DNA of 22,417 bases from DASSUW01 sp035717845 (GTDB taxonomy: Bacteria > Actinomycetota > Thermoleophilia > Solirubrobacterales > Solirubrobacteraceae): positions 1 to 22,417 of the forward strand of contig DASTIC010000189.1 in assembly GCA_035717845.1 (NCBI GenBank), written 5' to 3'. The stretch's first letter is position 1. The number at the start of each line of letters is the position of its first letter. This document shows, piece by piece, positions 6,564 through 12,252 of the stretch. The translations under genes and the position numbers were made by a program. Below the pieces are notes generated by a model. That model saw only the letters and a list, made by a program, of their open reading frames with translations. It was not told where the DNA came from and ran no database searches.

Positions 6564-8861
6564 GTGTCCACAGAGCAGCAGACGGGCGCCACGGCCCTGG
6601 ACGCCCTGATCGACGCGGCGGCCGGGATCCTGGCCGCCGACTCGCTGGAGGACACGCTCGGCCGGATCGCCCATCACCTCCAGGCGCTGCTGCCGTATGA
6701 CGACCTCACGGTCTACGAGGTCGACATCGCGGGCACCGGGCTCCGGCCGGTGTTCGCCCTCGGCGCCTGGGTCGAGGAGATCATGGACGAGTCGCTGTCC
6801 GTGGACCACGGCACCACCGGCTGGGTCGTCCGCAACCGGCGCACGCGCAACGTGCCCAACACGCGCTTCGACGACATCAGCACGGTCGTGCCGGGGACCG
6901 ACGACGACGACGAGGCGTTCGTGTGCGTTCCGCTGCTCGCCCACGACCGCGTTGTGGGGACGCTCAACGTCTACCGCACCGGCGCGGACCGCGCGTTCAC
7001 CGACGCGGAGGTGGCACTCGTCGAGCGGTTCGCCACGATGGCGGCGCTCTCGTACGAGGCCGCGCGCCAGCGCGAGCACCTGCGCGCCCAGGCGGCCACC
7101 GACGGGCTGACCGGGCTGCTCAACCACCGCGGTTCGCAGGAGCGCCTGCGACGCGAGATCGAGGCCGCGGCGGCCGCCCGGCGTCCGCTCAGCGTCGTGG
7201 TGCTCGACCTCGACCACTTCAAGCGCATCAACGACACACAGGGCCACGCGGAGGGCGACCGCGCGCTGGCCGCCGCCGCAGCCAAGCTCGGCTCGGTGGT
7301 GCGTGACGGCGACTCCGTCGGCCGCCTCGGCGGCGAGGAGTTCGTGCTCGTGCTGCCGGGCGTGGCCGCCGAGGCGGCCGTGGACGCCGCCGAACGCGCG
7401 CGTGCGGCACTCGGCGACGTCGTGGCCGGCCGCACCCGGCTCGAGGCCTCCGCCGGCGTGGCCACGTTCCCCGAGGACGCACGGGAGGCGGCCGATCTGC
7501 TCGCGCGCGCCGATGCCGCGCTCTACGCCGCCAAGCACGCCGGCCGCCGCCAGACGCGGCGGTACGCGGCCAACCTGGCCGCCCGGCCATCTCGCGCCGA
7601 CGAGCGCGGCGAGGTCGAGGCGCTGCTGCGGCGCGGCGAGGCGGCGATCCGCCCCGTCTTCCAGCCGGTGCTCGAGCTCGCCACCGGCCGCGTGTGCGGC
7701 TACGAGGCGCTCGCGCGGGTGGACGCGAACCCGGTGCGCCGGCCCGACCAGTGGTTCGCGCAGGCGCACCGCTGCGGCCTGGGCGCGGAGCTGGAGGCGC
7801 TGGCGCTGCGCGCCGCGCTGGCCGTTGCCGGCCGGCCGGCGGGCACGTTCCTGGCCCTCAACGTCAGCCCGACGGGGCTGCTCGCCCCGCCCGTCCAGGA
7901 CGCGCTGCCCGCCGACCTCTCCGACGTCGTCATCGAGCTCACGGAGCACGAGCGGTTCGCCGCCGAGGAGGCGCTCGAGGCGAGGCTCGCCGAGCTCCGC
8001 GCTCGCGGCGCCCGGGTGGCGCTCGACGACGCGGGCGCCGGATACGCGGGTCTCCAGCAGCTGATCCGCGTGGCGCCCGACATCCTCAAGATCGATCGTT
8101 CGCTCGTGCACGGCGCCCACGCCGATCCCTCCCGCTACGCGCTGCTGGAGGCGCTCGTGTCGTTCGCCGGCACGACCGGCGCGGCGGTCTGCGGGGAGGG
8201 GGTGGAGGACCTCGCCGACCTCCACGCGCTCGCCGACCTCGACGCCACGTACGCGCAGGGCTACGCGCTGGCGCGCCCGGCCGGCGCGTGGGTCGCGCTC
8301 AGCTCGGCGGTGGCCGCCACCGCCGCCATCCGCGGCGGGGTCCGCCTCCCGGTCGCGACGGTCAAGAACGGCGCGGGCTGGACCGGCGCGCTGGCCGACC
8401 TCGGCGACCACCTCACCGACGTCCACGACGTCGAGGGCCTGGTCGACGCCGGGCGTCGCGCCGCCGCCCTGCTCGGCGCCGAGGACGTCTCGCTCATGTG
8501 GGTCGTCGACGGCTGCCTCGAGCTGCTCTCCGACAACCAGGACTCACCCGGCCAGCGGTGGGAGCTCGGCCTCTACCCGGCCACCATCCGCCTGCTCGCG
8601 ACGCACACGCCGGGGCAGGTCGTGGTGGGGGACATGCACAGCGATCCGGCCGAGGTCCAGGAGCTGGTGCGGCTCGGCTACGGCGCGCTGCTGATGGTGC
8701 CGATCCGCGTTGCCGGCGGCCGCCAGGCGCTCGCCGAGGTGTACCGCGTGCATCCCCAGGCGTTCACCAACGCCGAGGTCGATCGCGCGCGGGTCGTCGT
8801 GCAGCAGTTTGCCCCCGTGCTGGCTCGCCTGGCGACGCCCGCGGCTGGGCTCCCGGCCTGA
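6564..8861 (+). CDS. GAF-GGDEF-EAL-GAF cyclic-di-GMP synthase/phosphodiesterase
   Basis: A 765-residue cytoplasmic signalling protein with no membrane segment. An N-terminal GAF sensor domain covers about residues 15-170. The GGDEF domain follows, opening with TDGLTGLLNHRG, with metal-binding DLDHFKRIND and active-site GGEEF at 256-260. An inhibitory-site RxxD (R247-D250) sits five residues before it. The EAL domain (about 350-590) has EAL at 381-383, NVS, IELTE, DDAGAGY, KIDRS, EGVED and QGY, so the usual catalytic set looks complete. A second GAF-like domain (about 600-760) closes the protein. Both halves appear able to act, so it may make or break c-di-GMP according to GAF ligands. The GTG at 6564 is my best start, but a GGAAGG lies directly against it, which is closer than normal for a ribosome site. 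Confidence 0.93.
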   Translation: MSTEQQTGATALDALIDAAAGILAADSLEDTLGRIAHHLQALLPYDDLTVYEVDIAGTGLRPVFALGAWVEEIMDESLSVDHGTTGWVVRNRRTRNVPNTRFDDISTVVPGTDDDDEAFVCVPLLAHDRVVGTLNVYRTGADRAFTDAEVALVERFATMAALSYEAARQREHLRAQAATDGLTGLLNHRGSQERLRREIEAAAAARRPLSVVVLDLDHFKRINDTQGHAEGDRALAAAAAKLGSVVRDGDSVGRLGGEEFVLVLPGVAAEAAVDAAERARAALGDVVAGRTRLEASAGVATFPEDAREAADLLARADAALYAAKHAGRRQTRRYAANLAARPSRADERGEVEALLRRGEAAIRPVFQPVLELATGRVCGYEALARVDANPVRRPDQWFAQAHRCGLGAELEALALRAALAVAGRPAGTFLALNVSPTGLLAPPVQDALPADLSDVVIELTEHERFAAEEALEARLAELRARGARVALDDAGAGYAGLQQLIRVAPDILKIDRSLVHGAHADPSRYALLEALVSFAGTTGAAVCGEGVEDLADLHALADLDATYAQGYALARPAGAWVALSSAVAATAAIRGGVRLPVATVKNGAGWTGALADLGDHLTDVHDVEGLVDAGRRAAALLGAEDVSLMWVVDGCLELLSDNQDSPGQRWELGLYPATIRLLATHTPGQVVVGDMHSDPAEVQELVRLGYGALLMVPIRVAGGRQALAEVYRVHPQAFTNAEVDRARVVVQQFAPVLARLATPAAGLPA

Positions 8862-8899
8862 CGGCCTGGCGGCCCGGCGGCTGCGGCGCGGCGAGCGGC

Positions 8900-8905
8900 T
8901 AGGAT
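8900..8905 (+). promoter_or_regulatory. Possible -10 element for the patatin-like gene
   Basis: TAGGAT at 8900-8905 lies 16 bases before the ATG at 8922, in the 60-base gap after the GGDEF/EAL gene. It fits an actinobacterial -10 hexamer with a very short leader. No convincing -35 is visible. Confidence 0.3.
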
Positions 8906-8921
8906 CGTCCGACTCGAGCGC

Positions 8922-9920
8922 ATGCCCAGCGACACCTTCACACTGCCCGAGATCTCGCACCCGGTGGTGGAGGTGCTCCGCGAACGGACCGCGAGCGGCT
9001 CGGCGCCCGGCGCACGCAGCGACCCCCATCGCGTCGCCCTCGTGATCGAGGGCGGAGGCATGCGCGGGGTCGTCTCGGCCGGCATGACGGCCGCGCTCGA
9101 GCGGCTCGGCCTCACCCCGTGCTTCGACCTCGTGGTCGGCGCGTCGGCCGGCGCCATCAACGGCGCGGCGCTGATCGCCGGCGTGGCCCGCGAGGGCGCC
9201 GCCACCTACCACGGGCCGCTCGCGTCGCGCTCGTTCGTCAATCCCGCCCGGGTGCTCCGGGGGCGGCCGGTGATCGACGTCAACTACGTCCTCAACTACG
9301 CGTCCGCCGGGCTCGACCAGGGACGGCACGATCGCGTCGTGGCCAGTCGGATGGCGCTGCACTGCGTCGCCGTGGGGGTCGAGACCGCGCAGCCGGAGGT
9401 GTTCTCGGGCATGCGGACGAAGCGCGAGCTGTGGGACGCCCTGCTGGCCTCGAGCCGCATGCCGTGGGCCGGGGGCGCCCCGATCGAGATCGGCGGCCGT
9501 CGCTATCTCGACGGCGGCCTCGGCTCCCCGATCCCCGTCGACGAGGCCCTGGCAGCCGGCGCGACGCACGTGCTCGCGCTCCAGACCCGGCCGCACGGCG
9601 TGCCGCGCAAGAGCGCCTCGCGCATCGCCGACCGGCTGATCGAGCGCCATCTCCGGCAGCTCAATCCCGCGCTCGTCACGCTCTACCGCGAGCGGATCGC
9701 CTGCTACGAGCGGGTCGTCCAGGACATCGCCGCTCGCTCGCTCGACGTCGCCGCCGGGCCGCCGCACATCCTCGGGGTCCGACCGGCCGCCGGCACCACG
9801 GTCGTCGGCCAGCTGGAGCGTCGCTCGGCGATCCTCGCCTCCGCGGCAGCCGACGCCGAGCGCCTGGTCGAGCAGGCGCTACGCCCCGCGCTCGGCGGCC
9901 GGCCGGCGACGGCCGGCTAG
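8922..9920 (+). CDS. Patatin-like phospholipase family protein
   Basis: A 332-residue protein of the bacterial patatin / RssA-YjjU type, predicted to hydrolyse acyl esters of lipids through a Ser-Asp dyad. The oxyanion-hole motif EGGGMRG lies at residues 43-49. The nucleophile elbow GASAG is at 73-77 with Ser75, and the dyad aspartate is in DGG at 197-199 (Asp197). There is no signal peptide or membrane segment, so it should be cytoplasmic or peripheral. The roughly 35 residues before the domain have no recognisable function. All catalytic motifs are present and the length is usual. It lies 60 bases after the GGDEF/EAL gene, and the structured repeat region follows its stop. The true substrate is unknown. 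Confidence 0.92.
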   Translation: MPSDTFTLPEISHPVVEVLRERTASGSAPGARSDPHRVALVIEGGGMRGVVSAGMTAALERLGLTPCFDLVVGASAGAINGAALIAGVAREGAATYHGPLASRSFVNPARVLRGRPVIDVNYVLNYASAGLDQGRHDRVVASRMALHCVAVGVETAQPEVFSGMRTKRELWDALLASSRMPWAGGAPIEIGGRRYLDGGLGSPIPVDEALAAGATHVLALQTRPHGVPRKSASRIADRLIERHLRQLNPALVTLYRERIACYERVVQDIAARSLDVAAGPPHILGVRPAAGTTVVGQLERRSAILASAAADAERLVEQALRPALGGRPATAG

Positions 9921-9940
9921 GCACCTCCGGCGAACGTCGA

Positions 9941-9959
9941 CGGCGGCTGGGTAGGGAGG
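9941..9959 (+). repeat. Left outer inverted repeat
   Basis: CGGCGGCTGGGTAGGGAGG. Its reverse complement matches 10230-10248 except at one base (G9955). It marks the left boundary of the structured element, 20 bases after the patatin-like stop. No target-site duplication is obvious beside it. Confidence 0.75.
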
Positions 9960-10020
9960 CTGGGGTGCCGGCCGGTGCGCGGGGAGTTACGTGCATCTGG
10001 GCGCGTTCGCGAGCACCCGA

Positions 10021-10057
10021 ATCCACCTTAGTCCCCGTCTGGAGGAGAAAGGTGGAT
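10021..10057. repeat. Hairpin unit 1
   Basis: Arms ATCCACCTT (10021-10029) and AAGGTGGAT (10049-10057) pair perfectly over 9 bases. The 19-base interior can add a 3-base inner stem (TCC/GGA) with a 9-base loop CCGTCTGGA. Flanking CGA/TCG can extend the stem past one bulged base. Confidence 0.75.
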
Positions 10058-10080
10058 CTCGACGCAGCGGTCGCCACCGA

Positions 10081-10120
10081 GATACACGAAACTCCCCGTC
10101 AAGGCGGGATTTGGTGTATC
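10081..10120. repeat. Hairpin unit 2
   Basis: Arms GATACAC (10081-10087) and GTGTATC (10114-10120) pair. After a G-G mismatch the stem continues with AAA/TTT and then TCCC/GGGA past one bulged C, closing a 9-base loop CGTCAAGGC. CCG/CGG can extend the base past one mismatch. Confidence 0.75.
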
Positions 10121-10142
10121 CCGGCGGACCTGCGATCGCCGA

Positions 10143-10181
10143 GATACACCTTGATGCGCGTCTAGAGCACAAAGGTGTATC
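10143..10181. repeat. Hairpin unit 3
   Basis: Arms GATACACCTT (10143-10152) and AAGGTGTATC (10172-10181) pair perfectly over 10 bases, the best-preserved unit. The 19-base interior adds a TGC/GCA inner stem and a 9-base loop GCGTCTAGA, closely resembling unit 1. Confidence 0.78.
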
Positions 10182-10229
10182 CGGGCGTCCCGACCCGCAC
10201 CGAAATACACCAAACGCCGCCTTCAACAC

Positions 10230-10248
10230 CCTCGCTACCCAGCCGCCG
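10230..10248 (-). repeat. Right outer inverted repeat
   Basis: CCTCGCTACCCAGCCGCCG, the inverted partner of 9941-9959 with one mismatch. It ends 53 bases from the stop of the minus-strand repeat-protein gene. Confidence 0.75.
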
Positions 10249-10301
10249 TTGCCGGCCGGCGTAGCCGGGCGCGCCGAGGAGCCAGAGCCGCGTAGCGCGC
10301 G

Positions 10302-10607
10302 TTACTCGCTGGTCGGGCTGCGCTCGATGCCCTCGCTGAAGCGGCGCTCGACCTCCTTCTCCGGCGTGTCCGGCAGCTCCTCGATGCCCTCGCTGAAGCG
10401 CGGGTGGCGCTCGGTCCCGGGCGGCTCCTCGTCGGCGATGCCGCGCGCGAAGTTGGGCTCGAGCTCCTCCTCGGGCGTGTCGGGCTTGTGGTCGATGCCT
10501 TCGGCGAAGCCGTCGTCGGCGCCCTGCTCGGGGCGGGCCGGATGCTCGCGCTCCAGCCGCTCGGCAGCGGCGTCCTCGTCCGTGCGCCGCTCGTCATGGT
10601 CGTGCAT
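10302..10607 (-). CDS. Small acidic protein with four F-x-x-G-I repeats
   Basis: A 101-residue, highly charged, probably disordered protein of unknown function. After an N-terminal region rich in Asp, Glu, Arg and His, it holds four repeats of 18-19 residues. The core is FAEGI (34-38), FARGI (53-57), FSEGI (71-75) and FSEGI (90-94). Linkers resemble PDTPEEELE or PDTPEKEVE, and the second and fourth are diverged. There is no signal peptide, membrane segment or cysteine. Start ATG 10607 is supported by GGAGG seven bases upstream. The repeats also show at DNA level: a 21-base stretch at 10323-10343 recurs exactly at 10380-10400. It follows the epimerase gene by 39 bases on the same strand and converges on the structured element. 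I do not recognise a named family. Confidence 0.8.
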   Translation of the reverse strand: MHDHDERRTDEDAAAERLEREHPARPEQGADDGFAEGIDHKPDTPEEELEPNFARGIADEEPPGTERHPRFSEGIEELPDTPEKEVERRFSEGIERSPTSE

Positions 10608-10646
10608 GACAGGTCCTCCGTTCCATTTCGGTCGTCTACCGTGGGT

Positions 10647-11639
10647 CTACCCGGCCTGGCGGGAGACAAGACCCTCGTTGGCGGCCCATTCGATGGTCCG
10701 GCGGAACGTCTCCGCCACCGGCGTGTACTCGAGCCCCAGCTCTCGCGCCGCGCGGGATCCGTCGTACCGGTGGCCGTGCAGCAGCGTGCGCACCATCTCC
10801 CGGCAGACCGGCGGCGCCTTGCCGCGGACGCGGAACGCCGTCTCGACGAGCGCCCCCGCGACTCGTGCGACCGGCGGTGGGAGGAAGCGCACGTCATGGC
10901 GGACGCCCGACAGCTCGGTGACGACCTCGAGCGCCTCGTGCGAGGAGATCGTGGCGCCGTTGATGACGTAGCGCTCGCCGGGCCGCCCGCGCTCGGCCCC
11001 CCGCAGGTGGCCGTCCACGCAATCCGCGATGTCGACGAGGCTGATCGTCGTGTCGACGAAGGCCCGCAGCCGACCGTTCAGGTAGGCGATCATGATCTTC
11101 CCGGTGCCTCCGGCGCGGCCGGGGCCCTGCACCGAGGACGGGTTGATCGACACGAGCTCGACGCCCGCGCGGCGAGCGGCGGCGAAGGCGGCGACCTCGC
11201 CTTCGTGCTTGGACCGCTCGTACACCGACAAGAAGCTGCCGCGGTGGGGAGAGTCCTCGCGCCCCACCGTGCCGGCCGCCTCGCCCAGCGAGGCCGCCGA
11301 CGACGTGAGGACGACCCGCGGCACGCCGGCGCGGGCGGCGGCCCTGACCGCCGCTTCGGCGCCCCGCACGTTGACGTGGAACAGCGCCGCCGGATCGGCG
11401 GGGCACATCGTGTTGATCCCGGCCACGTGGAAGAGGAGCGCGCAGCCGTCCATGCCGGCCGCCATGGCGTCCTCGTCGAGCACGTCGCCGCGGACCGTGC
11501 GGGCGCCGCGCGCGGCGAGCGCACGCTCGGCCTCGTCGGAGCGCGCCAGCGCGACGACCTCGTCGCCGCGCTCGACCAGGCGCGCGAGCAGCGCGCCGCC
11601 GACGAACCCGCTGCCGCCTGTGAGGAAGACCCTCGTCAC
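10647..11639 (-). CDS. NAD(P)-dependent epimerase/dehydratase/reductase (extended SDR)
   Basis: A 330-residue extended short-chain dehydrogenase/reductase. The N-terminal Rossmann motif TGGSGFVG is at residues 7-14, LTSSAAS holds the catalytic Ser near 113-114, and YERSK gives Tyr140 and Lys144. The sequence resembles the group containing dihydroflavonol-4-reductase-like and hopanoid-associated (HpnA-like) sugar epimerases, but the substrate cannot be read from the sequence. I choose GTG 11639 because the Rossmann strand starts right after it and because it overlaps the pgsA stop by 4 bases (GTGA). The longer open frame upstream is out of register with pgsA and is spurious. It is the last enzyme gene of the minus-strand series. 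Confidence 0.88.
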   Translation of the reverse strand: MTRVFLTGGSGFVGGALLARLVERGDEVVALARSDEAERALAARGARTVRGDVLDEDAMAAGMDGCALLFHVAGINTMCPADPAALFHVNVRGAEAAVRAAARAGVPRVVLTSSAASLGEAAGTVGREDSPHRGSFLSVYERSKHEGEVAAFAAARRAGVELVSINPSSVQGPGRAGGTGKIMIAYLNGRLRAFVDTTISLVDIADCVDGHLRGAERGRPGERYVINGATISSHEALEVVTELSGVRHDVRFLPPPVARVAGALVETAFRVRGKAPPVCREMVRTLLHGHRYDGSRAARELGLEYTPVAETFRRTIEWAANEGLVSRQAG

Positions 11640-12238
11640 GCCTCGCGCTCTTCGCGCGTGAGCGCCGGCAGCGCGCGCACGAGATAGTCGACCGCCGACC
11701 ACACGGTGATGACCGCGGCCGCCAGCATCGCCCACTCGTCGACGAAGAGGCCGCCGACCGGGTCGCCGGGCCGCACGATGGCGAGCGCGATCGCGAGGAA
11801 CTGGATGCCGGTCTTGAGCTTGCCCAGCATCGACGGCGTCATGACCTCGCCTTCGGAGGCGATCAGGCCGCGCAGGCCCATCAGGACCAGCTCGCGACCG
11901 ATGATGAGGCCGACGATCCACGGCGACGCCCGCTCGGCGGCGAGCAGCGCGATCAGCACGCCCGAGACGAGCAGCTTGTCCGCCGTTGTGTCGAGGAACG
12001 AGCCGAGCTTGCTGGTGACGTCCCAGCGGCGCGCAAGCCGCCCGTCAAGCCAGTCCGTCGCCGCCGCCACGCAGAACAGCACGCACGCCACGATCGCGGC
12101 GTCGCCGGTCTCGTCGCCGCCGTCGCCGGCGAGTACGAGCCCCATGACGACCGGAGTGAGCACGATCCTCATCGCGGTACCGGCGGCGATCATTCGGGCG
12201 GAGCGCAAGCCGTCCCAGGTCTCGGTCGGGGTCCCCAC
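11636..12238 (-). CDS. pgsA: CDP-diacylglycerol-glycerol-3-phosphate 3-phosphatidyltransferase
   Basis: A 200-residue integral membrane enzyme that joins CDP-diacylglycerol and sn-glycerol 3-phosphate to give phosphatidylglycerol phosphate and CMP, the committed step to phosphatidylglycerol and cardiolipin. The CDP-alcohol phosphotransferase signature is complete: D62, D65, G66, A69, R70, G79, D83 and D87. Four to six hydrophobic segments surround it. RELVLMGLR and LGKLKTGIQF match the PgsA subgroup rather than phosphatidylserine or inositol synthases. GTG 12238 is my start: 14 bases after the DhaM-HPr-EI stop, leaving a short lead before the first membrane helix. ATG 12193 would give 185 residues and is a possible alternative. 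It shares glycerol 3-phosphate with the glp genes upstream. Other CDP-alcohol transferases are less likely. Confidence 0.88.
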   Translation of the reverse strand: MGTPTETWDGLRSARMIAAGTAMRIVLTPVVMGLVLAGDGGDETGDAAIVACVLFCVAAATDWLDGRLARRWDVTSKLGSFLDTTADKLLVSGVLIALLAAERASPWIVGLIIGRELVLMGLRGLIASEGEVMTPSMLGKLKTGIQFLAIALAIVRPGDPVGGLFVDEWAMLAAAVITVWSAVDYLVRALPALTREEREA

Positions 12239-12252
12239 GAGGCGCGCCGATG

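Larger units (their letters stand above)
9941..10248. repeat. Structured palindromic element bounded by 19-base inverted repeats
   Basis: This element fills most of the 381-base gap between the convergent patatin-like and repeat-protein genes. Its ends are imperfect inverted repeats: 9941-9959 and 10230-10248 match at 18 of 19 positions. Inside are three hairpins centred at about 10039, 10100 and 10162, spaced about 61 bases. Each has a stem based on GATACACCTT/AAGGTGTATC and a GC-rich spacer that tends to end CACCGA or GCCGA. A degenerate right half-hairpin (about 9989-10003) and a left half-hairpin (about 10201-10225) flank them, so the whole is roughly symmetric about 10100. No coding pattern is convincing in any frame. 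It may be a structured RNA, a REP/BIME-like repeat acting between convergent genes, or a small non-autonomous mobile element. Confidence 0.7.

Noticed and set aside
9985..10225. CRISPR array
   Set aside because: The repeated parts are inverted arms of about 10 bases, and the intervening segments resemble one another. There are no identical direct repeats with unique spacers and no cas genes.
9991..10971. A 326-codon plus-strand open frame across the hairpin element and into the minus-strand genes
   Set aside because: It crosses non-coding hairpins, then runs antisense to the repeat protein and the epimerase. Its product is Ser/Arg-rich filler with no domain, and no ribosome site fits.
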